Shown piece by piece: positions 50,053-57,847 of a stretch of DNA of 64,000 nt. The stretch comes from Bradyrhizobium tropiciagri. Lineage in GTDB: Bacteria; Pseudomonadota; Alphaproteobacteria; Rhizobiales; Xanthobacteraceae. The stretch lies in NCBI RefSeq assembly GCF_018130505.1, contig NZ_JAFCKH010000016.1, positions 1-64,000 on the forward strand. Direction: 5' to 3'. The stretch's first letter is position 1. Each line of letters starts with the position of its first letter. The translations under genes were made by a program, and so were the position numbers. The notes below the pieces were generated by a model. It saw only the letters and a list, made by a program, of their open reading frames with translations, did no database searches and was not told where the DNA came from.

Positions 50053-50889
50053 TCATGATTTTGCCGCGCGGCCGGCCAGGTATTCGGTGACGGATCTCGG
50101 CTGGGGAACGTCGTACCCCAGGAGCCGCCTGAGCTCGGGACTGGTGGTGAAGTCCGCTCCCAGCGCTGCCGGCAGATCGATCTGCTGGCGCAGCAGCGGG
50201 ATCGAATAGACGTGGTTGACCGCGCGGCGGGGCTGCGGCGAGACGTTGACGCCGCCGCTATGGAACACCATGCAGTCGAGCACGATGAACGAGCCCGCGG
50301 GCGCCGTGACGTTCAGCGCCTGGGTGCCGACGAAATGGTCCGACGGAAACGCCTCCATCCGGTGCGACGCCGGCAGCACCATGGTGGCGCCGTTCTCGAT
50401 CGTGAATGCGTCGAGGCAGAACAGCGCGTTGATCGCGAGCGGACGCGACGAGACGAAATGCTGATACGGCAGGTCGCGATGCCAGGCGCCCTGATTGTAT
50501 CGCATCCCGTTCGGCGGATTGATGATGCCGTTCTGCTGATTGAGGATCGCATAGCCGGCGATCAGGCAGCGGCAGATCTCCTGGATCCTGCTGTTGGTCG
50601 CCAGCTCGAGGAACAGGCTTTCATAGGCCAGCGGCAGGCGGATCGTATTGTGCTCGTCGATGGCTTTCAGCGCGTCGACACCGCCATGTTCGCCGGCGTG
50701 ACGTTCCTTCGCGCGGTCGAATGCCTGCGACAGCGCGCTCAGCCATTCGGCGTCGTAGCCGCCGTCGATGACGCCGTAGCCGAGTTGGCGGATCTGCTCG
50801 CAGGTGCGCTCGACATCGGTTTCGGATGTTGTCTGCTGGCTGACGCCGTAACGTCGGGGAGGATTTTGGTGCATCAGGCTCGCGCTCAA
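50053..50889 (-). CDS. phytanoyl-CoA dioxygenase (PhyH) family Fe(II)/2-oxoglutarate oxygenase
   Basis: A 278-aa oxygenase. Metal ligands: His and Asp of GAWHRDLPYQHF, and the distal His in CMVFHSGGVNVSPQPRRAVN, whose following Arg binds 2-oxoglutarate. The fold text IETNGATMVLPASHR-like appears as GATMVLPASHRMEAFP. TTG 50889 overlaps the upstream stop (TTGA); ATG 50874 is an alternative. As the last gene of a four-gene operon with a glycosyltransferase and two methyltransferases, it probably hydroxylates a sugar, lipid or other small molecule made by that operon. Confidence 0.88.
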   Translation of the reverse strand: MSASLMHQNPPRRYGVSQQTTSETDVERTCEQIRQLGYGVIDGGYDAEWLSALSQAFDRAKERHAGEHGGVDALKAIDEHNTIRLPLAYESLFLELATNSRIQEICRCLIAGYAILNQQNGIINPPNGMRYNQGAWHRDLPYQHFVSSRPLAINALFCLDAFTIENGATMVLPASHRMEAFPSDHFVGTQALNVTAPAGSFIVLDCMVFHSGGVNVSPQPRRAVNHVYSIPLLRQQIDLPAALGADFTTSPELRRLLGYDVPQPRSVTEYLAGRAAKS

Positions 50890-52016
50890 CGGGGGATCAG
50901 GTCATTCCATGTGATCGGCTGCAGACCGTCGCGGTTCAGCCGTTCGGCAAGTACGGCCTGCACGTGGGGCGACGTGGCGACCAGCACGCCGCAGCCGGGA
51001 TGCTGCACGATGTCTTGATAGGGTACAACCGCCGGGCCCAGCGTCCAAGCCTCGGTGGGGTCGTCAACGGCGATCGCATCGACGCGCGACCAGGTCTTCG
51101 GCGCATAGGCGCGGAGCAGGGCGGCCGTCTGCCCGCCGCCGAACGCCACCAGGCGAGCGGCAGATGCACTCCGTTCGAGCAGGATCTGATCGAGGCCGGC
51201 CCAGCGGCCGAGATAACCGTTGCGCTCGGCGAGAAGCTCCGGCGGCGGGCCAGCCGGCGGGGTGGTCGCGTCGGCGGCATGCGCCTCGAGGACCACCATC
51301 TGAAAGTCGCCGATCTCGCGCGGGGCTGACACTTGCCGCTTGGCGGCAAGGGAAGCTGCCGAGCTCGCAGCAAGCAGGGCCGCTTGCGTCAGGCTGTAGA
51401 GATGGTCGAAGAACAGCAGTTCAAGATTGGGCGGACGTGCCTCGGGGCAGATGATGACGATCCGCCCGTCCGGCGCGAGGCGCGACCGCAGTGCCCTGAG
51501 GAACGTAGCGGGCGCTTCCGTGTGCTCGATCACATTGACCGCGATGATGAGGTCGAACCGCCCGGCATCGTCGGGAATGTCCTCCACGAAGCCGCGCGCC
51601 AGCCGAAGCCTTTCGTTGGATGGGTCCGTTTCCGGCAATGCGGGGTCGAGACCAAAGCCGCGTGCGGCGGGCCAGGCTTGCAGCAGCTCCCGCAGCAATG
51701 CTCCCGAGCCGCAGCCGACTTCCAATATGTTTAGCGGGGCCGCACATTCGGCGCGGATCCAGTTGCAATAGGCACGGGCGCGCTGGGCGTCGGATTTGGG
51801 CGACGACCGCGCCAGCGCATAGGCGTCGTCGTAGATGGTTCGCACCTCGGCGCTGGAGATGCCGGATGCATGAAACGCGGCCCCACAGCAGAGGCACGCC
51901 ATTTTGGCCAGCGGCCGCTGAACGATCCGTCCATCGCTCAGCATCGATTGGCCGGGATGCGGCCATGCGAGTCCGGCAGCCTCGCCGGCACAAATCGGAC
52001 AGCGCGCCTCCGTCAC
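50886..52016 (-). CDS. C-methyltransferase-like SAM methyltransferase with zinc-binding N-terminus
   Basis: A 376-aa protein in three parts. The N-terminal cysteine pairs (ARCPICAG and MACLCCGAAFH) suggest a zinc-binding domain; a class I SAM domain shows LNILEVGCGSGALLREL and IIAVNVIEHTEAPATFLRAL; the C-terminal domain (RLVAFGGGQTAALLRAYAP, then DDPTEAWTLGP) resembles the nucleotide-binding domain of sugar C-methyltransferases. GTG 52016 is inferred because it overlaps the upstream stop as GTGA; the longer open frame upstream is low-quality text. The product probably acts on a nucleotide sugar or a related glycan intermediate. Confidence 0.85.
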   Translation of the reverse strand: MTEARCPICAGEAAGLAWPHPGQSMLSDGRIVQRPLAKMACLCCGAAFHASGISSAEVRTIYDDAYALARSSPKSDAQRARAYCNWIRAECAAPLNILEVGCGSGALLRELLQAWPAARGFGLDPALPETDPSNERLRLARGFVEDIPDDAGRFDLIIAVNVIEHTEAPATFLRALRSRLAPDGRIVIICPEARPPNLELLFFDHLYSLTQAALLAASSAASLAAKRQVSAPREIGDFQMVVLEAHAADATTPPAGPPPELLAERNGYLGRWAGLDQILLERSASAARLVAFGGGQTAALLRAYAPKTWSRVDAIAVDDPTEAWTLGPAVVPYQDIVQHPGCGVLVATSPHVQAVLAERLNRDGLQPITWNDLIPR

Positions 52017-52696
52017 GGCTGCGGCCTTGGCGGCGGCGCGACCTGCCCATGCCGGACCAGCACCGTGAACTCGTACAGGCCATAGTCCTGTAGCAGCGCG
52101 ACCGACCGGCCATAGCGCGACAGACAATGGCTGAGCATCCGCGCCGGATCGGCGTAATAGAGATGCGCTCGCCGCTTCTCCGGATCGCTCGACAGGCTGA
52201 GGATGTTGAAGCCGAAGCCGTGGCGGCTGGCCTGCGCGAGAACGTCGAGCGTTCGATCGATGTAGTCGGCCCAGGCCGCGTCCGGCGTATCTCCCCTGAC
52301 ATTGAAGATGCCGCTGGCGATCGCGAAATCGAACACGCCCTCGGGCGTCGCGCCGACGCACCAGCGCGCGCCGGTCTCGCCATGCAGCTCGCGCGCCTTG
52401 TCGATCATGGCCGGCGCGACGTCATAGCCGGTGAATTGCCCCCGGAAGCCGCTGCTGCGCAGAAAGCTCAGGAAGTCGCCGAAGCCGCAGCCGAGATCGA
52501 GGACGGACGCATCCGGCGCATCCGCCACCAGCCGCAGGAACTGGCGATGCCGGAGCTGATGCGATTCCGGGCCGTTCCAGTCGACGCCGCGCGGCGTGGC
52601 GCCATGCTCCTCGAGCTTGGCGGAATAATATTGCGCAACCTCGGACAGCAGCCTTGCGTGTGCCGGCTCAGTCACGGCGACTGTCCGCGCTGGCAT
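52013..52696 (-). CDS. class I SAM-dependent methyltransferase
   Basis: A 227-aa methyltransferase. Motif I is SVLDLGCGFGDFLSFLR, with motif II-like FTGYDVAPAMIDKARELHG and FDFAIASGIFNVRGDTPD. The C-terminal LLQDYGLYEFTVLVRHG closes the fold. ATG 52696 or GTG 52675 may be the start; either overlaps the upstream glycosyltransferase gene, so translation is coupled. Its stop overlaps the next GTG start. The acceptor is unknown. Confidence 0.87.
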   Translation of the reverse strand: MPARTVAVTEPAHARLLSEVAQYYSAKLEEHGATPRGVDWNGPESHQLRHRQFLRLVADAPDASVLDLGCGFGDFLSFLRSSGFRGQFTGYDVAPAMIDKARELHGETGARWCVGATPEGVFDFAIASGIFNVRGDTPDAAWADYIDRTLDVLAQASRHGFGFNILSLSSDPEKRRAHLYYADPARMLSHCLSRYGRSVALLQDYGLYEFTVLVRHGQVAPPPRPQP

Positions 52697-53660
52697 GGAG
52701 CGGAGAGGCGATTCCCGTCGGTTCGCGCACCGGTGTTGCGGCGCTGCGATGGATGCGGCGGATCACGCTGTAGGGCCGCCGCTTGGTCTCGGCCAGGATG
52801 TTTGCCATGTAGATTCCCAGCACGCCCAGAATGAGTGTGATCAGGCCCCCGAGGAACCAGATCGAGATGATCTGGGACGTGTAGCCGCCGACCCCAATGC
52901 CTGATGTCGCATAGCGCACGAGGTAGAATGCGATCAACCCGATCGAGGCAACGAAAATGAACAGGCCGAGATAGAAGATCAAATAGAGCAGCCGGGTCGA
53001 GGATGTCGTCAGGTGCTTCACGGCGATGTCGATCCGCTTCCAGACCGAATAGGTCGACGGCGAACGCGACAACTTCTCGACCTGGATCTGGTTCTGCCGG
53101 AATCCGGTGGTTTGCCAGAGGTCGGATATGACAAACTCACGATCGCGGTGCCGAACCAGCGCCTTGACATAGTCCGCCGTCATCAGCCGTGCGGTCACCA
53201 GGTTCCGCGGCAGCGGCCGGTCGCCGAGCGCATCCATCAGCATGAAGAACAGGCTTCGGCCGGCGCGCGCGAGCCGGCCGCCATGCTTGGTCTCCTGCAC
53301 GCCGTAGACGACGTCGCTGTCACCGCGCTGAAACCGCTGGTAGAACAGGGCGATGTCTTCCGGATTCTCCTCCAGGTCGCTGTCGATCAGGAACACAAGT
53401 TCGCCGCGAGCCTGGGCAAGGCCGGTCATCATCGCCTTGTAGTGCCCGAAATTGCGCGCCAGATCGACCACCACCACCCGCGGGTCCTGGCGATGCAGTT
53501 CGAGGGCGATGTCGAGGCTGTTGTCCGGCGATCCATCATTGACGATCACCATCTCGACTTCGCCGAAGATCGCGTCAGCCGCCTGCATCATTCGCCGGTA
53601 GAACGCCTCGATCGTGGGGGCGGATCGATAGAGCGTCGTCACGATGGAGACTTTTACCAT
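52668..53660 (-). CDS. GT2 glycosyltransferase, polyprenol-phosphate type
   Basis: A 330-aa family 2 glycosyltransferase. VSIVTTLYRSAPTIEAFYRR opens the GT-A domain; EMVIVNDGSPDNSLDIAL and the DxD-like LIDSDLEENPEDI bind the nucleotide sugar. Two C-terminal membrane helices (LYLIFYLGLFIFVASIGLIA and IWFLGGLITLILGVLGIYMA) end in the conserved ETKRRPYS tail. The architecture matches dolichol/undecaprenyl-phosphate glycosyltransferases such as GtrB or ArnC, which make lipid-linked sugars for surface polysaccharides. First gene of a leftward four-gene operon. Confidence 0.9.
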   Translation of the reverse strand: MVKVSIVTTLYRSAPTIEAFYRRMMQAADAIFGEVEMVIVNDGSPDNSLDIALELHRQDPRVVVVDLARNFGHYKAMMTGLAQARGELVFLIDSDLEENPEDIALFYQRFQRGDSDVVYGVQETKHGGRLARAGRSLFFMLMDALGDRPLPRNLVTARLMTADYVKALVRHRDREFVISDLWQTTGFRQNQIQVEKLSRSPSTYSVWKRIDIAVKHLTTSSTRLLYLIFYLGLFIFVASIGLIAFYLVRYATSGIGVGGYTSQIISIWFLGGLITLILGVLGIYMANILAETKRRPYSVIRRIHRSAATPVREPTGIASPLHASADSRRD

Positions 53661-54148
53661 GATGTCCTGGGTGAATTGGGCCGGCTCGCCGCCCCGATAT
53701 CGGAACTACAGCCCTGATTTTATTGGGATCGGCACCCGCGAGCAAGGAGATGCATGCCCCTTCGGCGCCTCCGGTGAGGCACGCCGCCGGAGGCGGGCAC
53801 CCCAACCCGGCGTGCCGAAATCGTCGGATCGCGGTCGTCTTACTGTTACGAAATTGTCGCTCGCGTAGGGTGTATTGCTGGTGCGGGGCCGCTCTCAATC
53901 TAACGTTGCGACGCGGCATCGATATATCCGATCTCATTGAACCATTCCGGCACTCGCCGTACTTACTGCTTAGCTGGGCTGGGTTCGTCTTCCGGCGAGT
54001 ACCTCGGTTCAGTTGACTCCCGAAACTTATAGTTCAGTTGCCGGCCGCAATGCCCCTTGTTCGGTTTTGCAGTACGGGTTTTACGACGCCGGGAGAAGGT
54101 TTTGGGACGGATGAATATTGCGTTCAATTTTCAGGAGGAGATTCCAAT
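53661..54148. other. divergent intergenic region
   Basis: A 488-base gap between the leftward glycan operon and the rightward beta-helix gene. No credible gene or structured RNA is seen. An AT-richer stretch (53,905-54,020) precedes the beta-helix gene, whose ribosome site CAGGAGGAG lies at 54132-54140. Confidence 0.45.
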
Positions 54149-55039
54149 ATGCGCCGCATAGCCTTGCTCACAATCGCCGCTGGCCTGTTCCTTCCCGTTC
54201 TTGCTTCCGCCCCGGCCCACGCCCAGGCGACCCGCACCTGGGTCTCCGGCGTCGGCGATGACGCCAACCCGTGCAGCCGTACCGCGCCCTGCAAGACCTT
54301 TGCCGGCGCGATCTCCAAGACCGCCGCACAAGGAGAGATCAACTGCCTGGATCCCGGCGGGTTCGGTGGTCTCACCATCACGAAGGCCATCACCGTCAAC
54401 TGTCACGAAATCTTGGGCTCGGTGCTGGTCGCCGGGACCAACGGCATCAACATCAATGCCGGCGTGGCCGACCGCGTCGTGCTCCGCAATCTGCAGATCC
54501 AGGGTCTCGGACCCACGGGCGTCAATGCAGGCCTCGTCGGCGTGAAGATCTTCCAGGCCGGATCGGTGTCGATCGAGGACTGCGTCATCACGCAGTTCGG
54601 CCAGCAGGGCATCCTCGATCAGCGTACCAACGCGGGCGGCAAACTGCTGGTGAAGGATACCGTGCTCTCGCTTAACGGCGGCGCCGGAATCTCGGTCGCC
54701 GGAGCCGCGACCAACAATGCGACGCTGGATAACGTCCGCTCCTACAACAACACCTTCGGGATTGCCGTCGGCAACGGCAACAACGTCACCATCAAGCGCT
54801 CGGACTTCTCCAGCAACAGCACCGGCATGACCGCCGATCCCGGCGCCCAGATCAGCGTGAACAGCAGCGCGATCAACAGCAATGCGACCGGTGTGAACGG
54901 CTCCGGCATCCGCGTGTCGGATTCCGACATCAACTTCAACACGACCGCCGCGTTTGCCGGCACGCCGACGAGCTTCGGAACCAACCGGCTGGTCGGAAAT
55001 GCGGCGACCGGTACGTTCAACACGGCTGCTCAGCAATAA
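54149..55039 (+). CDS. secreted right-handed parallel beta-helix protein
   Basis: A 296-aa exported protein with signal peptide MRRIALLTIAAGLFLPVLAS and cleavage near AHAQ. The mature part starts TRTWVSGVGDDANPCSRTAP, the opening seen in beta-helix repeat proteins, then repeating strands such as GLTITKAITVNC, VVLRNLQIQGLGPTG, SVSIEDCVITQFGQQG and VTIKRSDFSSNSTGM (PbH1-like). Such folds bind or cleave polysaccharides, though no pectinase or lyase residues are evident. The ribosome site AGGAGGAG is strong. It is convergent with WbqC and bounded by a GC-rich hairpin. Confidence 0.87.
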   Translation: MRRIALLTIAAGLFLPVLASAPAHAQATRTWVSGVGDDANPCSRTAPCKTFAGAISKTAAQGEINCLDPGGFGGLTITKAITVNCHEILGSVLVAGTNGININAGVADRVVLRNLQIQGLGPTGVNAGLVGVKIFQAGSVSIEDCVITQFGQQGILDQRTNAGGKLLVKDTVLSLNGGAGISVAGAATNNATLDNVRSYNNTFGIAVGNGNNVTIKRSDFSSNSTGMTADPGAQISVNSSAINSNATGVNGSGIRVSDSDINFNTTAAFAGTPTSFGTNRLVGNAATGTFNTAAQQ

Positions 55040-55064
55040 CAACGGTTCCCGTCTCGACGGGCAG

Positions 55065-55090
55065 AACCCCGGGCGCTCGCGCCCGGGGTT
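55065..55090. terminator. GC-rich hairpin between beta-helix gene and WbqC gene
   Basis: AACCCCGGGCGC (55065-55076) pairs perfectly with 55079-55090 over a two-base gap, 25 bases after the beta-helix stop. There is no U-run; it probably marks the 3' end of both convergent transcripts. Confidence 0.55.
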
Positions 55091-55129
55091 CATTGCGTTT
55101 CGCGGAATGCTCCGAGGCTGGCCGCGCCC

Positions 55130-55825
55130 TCAGGTGGTGGCCTCGCGCCTGAGGAAGCGCGGCGCCTCCGGGCCGGTGTTGAACAGCAGGTCGAGCACGC
55201 TGACCGCGTGTTCGAAGTCGCCGTGCAGCTGCGGATACTCGCTGTAGCCCTGGTAGCTCATCCACTCCGTCGCGATGCCGGCGGCAGCCAGCTGCGCTTC
55301 ATCGAGATAGACCCGCGCGGCGGGGCCGCTGAGGTAGCGGTCGGCGCCTGCCGCCCTGGCGATGTTCAGCAGCCGCGTGGTCTTGGTGCCCTCGGCCGGA
55401 TAGGCGCTGTCCCGCACGATGCGGGTGCCGAGGCCCAATAGCGCCGCGAGCTCGCGCAGGAACAGCTCGTTGACGCCGGTGAGCTTCGTCTCCACGGCGG
55501 CGCGCTCGTACCAGGACTGCACGACGGGCGCGAACTGCCCGAAGAACGGAGCAGGGCGGTAGGCGAGCTCGATCGCGCGCCAGTGCTTTTCCGCCCACGG
55601 CTTTTCGATCTCGACCTCTTCGATCGGCTGGTCGAAGCGTCCCTTGGTCACGACGGGGATCGTGAGCCAGACGGGTCCGTTGGCGGTCTTGATGCGGTTG
55701 CGGTTATGCCAGTGCCGCTTGGTGAATTGCGCGCTGTCGAACACCACGTATTCGTCGCACTGGCCGATCAGGTCGAAGAAGCCCTTCCACGGAATGTAGC
55801 AGGATTGAACGATGCAGATGCGCAT
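55130..55825 (-). CDS. WbqC-family protein
   Basis: A 231-aa protein of the WbqC family, found in O-antigen and natural-product clusters: MRICIVQSCYIPWKGFFDLI, then VVFDSAQFTKRHWHNRNRIK and PVWLTIPVV, with C-terminal EWMSYQGYSEYPQLHGDF. The family is thought to act in sugar-linked acylation or amidation, but the reaction is not firmly known. It is preceded by a GT-C-like membrane protein gene (107 bases upstream on the same strand), consistent with a glycan locus. Confidence 0.88.
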   Translation of the reverse strand: MRICIVQSCYIPWKGFFDLIGQCDEYVVFDSAQFTKRHWHNRNRIKTANGPVWLTIPVVTKGRFDQPIEEVEIEKPWAEKHWRAIELAYRPAPFFGQFAPVVQSWYERAAVETKLTGVNELFLRELAALLGLGTRIVRDSAYPAEGTKTTRLLNIARAAGADRYLSGPAARVYLDEAQLAAAGIATEWMSYQGYSEYPQLHGDFEHAVSVLDLLFNTGPEAPRFLRREATT

Positions 55826-55932
55826 GTCACATCCCGCATCGCGCGGCCGGTCGCGCCCGGCCGCTCAAATCGGCCATCGCTGCCGACCGGATCCGTCGTT
55901 CGCCGCACGATGACATCACGCATCCGCTCCAT

Positions 55933-57570
55933 CTAGCCATGATCGCCACCGCTGCGGAGCTCACCCTGTTTTGCCGTCGGCGCACAGCTCGCATTCATCA
56001 CGGTCCACAGCTCCGTCTTGCTGATCGGGGTCAGCCGCAGCGGCACGCCATAGTGCTCGACGCAATAGGTGTTGAGCAGCGCCTGCTCACCCTCGCTGGC
56101 GATCAGCGGGATTCCGGCTTCGGATCGCAACCGGACAAGCATGCCGTTGCCGGAGCGTTCGTCCGCGACAGGGACCGCGAACGGCGCGGATGTCAAAACA
56201 CCAAGGCCGTAAATCCGGGCTTCCCGCACGTCTGATTTCCGGATCAGCACGGGGAAGACGAATTGATAGGGAAGGCTCGCGCCCCAGACCACGGTCGATT
56301 GCGGGGAAACGAATTTTCCCACGGACAGCTCGACCATCTTGTCGCTCTCGGCGGCCTCCACACGGAGCTGCCGCGTGTTGAGCAGTCCGGCGACGAGCAG
56401 GATGCAAATGGTGGCCGCGTGTCGCCAGCGCGCCCCGGCATATCGCGCCGCGCAGGAGGTGAGGATCAGCAGGCTGAACAGCGGAATGTAGACGCGCGCG
56501 GTGTCCGGACGGCCCGCGACGCCCAAGGCGAACATGATGAGGAGGCACATGATCCACGCGGCGATCCGGTTCGGCCTGACCGAAAGAATGACAAGCGCCA
56601 GACTTGCGAACGCCAGCATCAGCAGTCTGGGACCGAAAATCGCCAGCACGGAGCCGTAGCCGGTGGCGAAGCTCACTGCCGTCACCAGCTCAACCGGGCT
56701 CTCGCCGAGCAGGGTCCTGAGCGAATTCGGGTCCATCAGCTTGGGGTCGGCGAAGAAGAAGTTGCCGACGAGCCGGATGTCGTTCTCGGAGAAGCCGAGC
56801 CGCTGCATGACCTCGGGATGCTGCAAGACGCGCTTCACCGCGCCGAAATCGGTGAACGGGGCCCGAGCGAGGTTGCGTTGCCAGAACGCCTGCCATTCCG
56901 GGCCCGAGTACGCCGCGATGTCGATGGCGGTCGCAGCTGCAATGCACAGCACGAAGCCCAGCGCGGCCCACCACGCCGTGCGGGATCGAACCAGCTTCGG
57001 CCATGGCAGCAGCAGCATGCCGATCCCGAACACGAGCAGCAGTTCCGGCACGCGGATCAGGAAGGCCAGGAAGCCGAGACAGCATGCCGCGATCAGGTCG
57101 ATCAGCGATCCTTCGCGCGCGAACGCGAGTGCAGCGAGCACCGCGCTTGCCGCGAGCAGCCCGGCGGTGATCGTGAACTGCGGAAACAGCACCGGGCGGG
57201 CGAACAGGAGCACCAGAACGAGCAGGCTCACGACGTATCCGGCGCCGGCGCGAAGCAGGTAATACATCGACGCGACGGCAGCGAGCGTGAGCGCCAGCAG
57301 CATGCCGAGGGAGTAGCCGAACAGGTCGCCGATCGATGGCAGGCTGCGAACGATGCCACCCCACAGCACGTTGGAGAACACCAGACGGGGCGAGCCGTAC
57401 GCGGCAATGCCGTAGCCATGCGCGACCATCGACATCGCGAGGTCGTCGTTGGTCTCCCACCGCGGCGTGAAGAAGGTGCAGAGCAGGGCGACGAAGCCGC
57501 CGGCAAGCACGATGCTGGCGAGCAGGGCTGGAAGCCTCGGACTCCGACCTTCAGGATTGCCGAATTGCAT
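55933..57570 (-). CDS. GT-C-like polytopic membrane protein
   Basis: A 545-aa protein with about 10-12 transmembrane helices. The first loop after helix 1 holds an acidic pair in PRWETNDDLAMSMVAHG, the kind of motif used by GT-C glycosyltransferases and ArnT/PMT-like enzymes acting on lipid-linked sugars. A C-terminal about 120-residue periplasmic-like domain (SPQSTVVWGASLPYQFVFP) follows. ATG 57570 is chosen because it begins the MQFGNPEGRSPRLPALL segment just before helix 1; frames extending further upstream are rejected. It is likely to transfer a sugar at the outer face of the inner membrane. Confidence 0.78.
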   Translation of the reverse strand: MQFGNPEGRSPRLPALLASIVLAGGFVALLCTFFTPRWETNDDLAMSMVAHGYGIAAYGSPRLVFSNVLWGGIVRSLPSIGDLFGYSLGMLLALTLAAVASMYYLLRAGAGYVVSLLVLVLLFARPVLFPQFTITAGLLAASAVLAALAFAREGSLIDLIAACCLGFLAFLIRVPELLLVFGIGMLLLPWPKLVRSRTAWWAALGFVLCIAAATAIDIAAYSGPEWQAFWQRNLARAPFTDFGAVKRVLQHPEVMQRLGFSENDIRLVGNFFFADPKLMDPNSLRTLLGESPVELVTAVSFATGYGSVLAIFGPRLLMLAFASLALVILSVRPNRIAAWIMCLLIMFALGVAGRPDTARVYIPLFSLLILTSCAARYAGARWRHAATICILLVAGLLNTRQLRVEAAESDKMVELSVGKFVSPQSTVVWGASLPYQFVFPVLIRKSDVREARIYGLGVLTSAPFAVPVADERSGNGMLVRLRSEAGIPLIASEGEQALLNTYCVEHYGVPLRLTPISKTELWTVMNASCAPTAKQGELRSGGDHG

Positions 57571-57847
57571 GCTGTGGACTTGCGAGTTCAACGGGACGAC
57601 AGGGCGGATCGGATGGTAACGGGCAGTTGGCTTGATGATATGTTGCCGGGAACCTCGATGCGAACGCCGGGCTCGCGACAGGTGTAGTTTCTCCCGTTCG
57701 GCAAGTCCAGTGCGCGCCGGCGGCCGGCAGGCGGCGTGCTGTTCGGTTGCGCCGACCGGAATTCTCGGGCATGTAGGCCAAGGCCTGACAGGCCGTGCCT
57801 GCGGCGCCGAGGTTCGCGCCGGCACCTGGGTTCTTTCGGTTTTTCAG

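Noticed and set aside
56263-57687. 474-aa frame antisense to the GT-C-like gene
   Set aside because: Hydrophilic Arg/His-rich shadow of a membrane protein's antisense strand.
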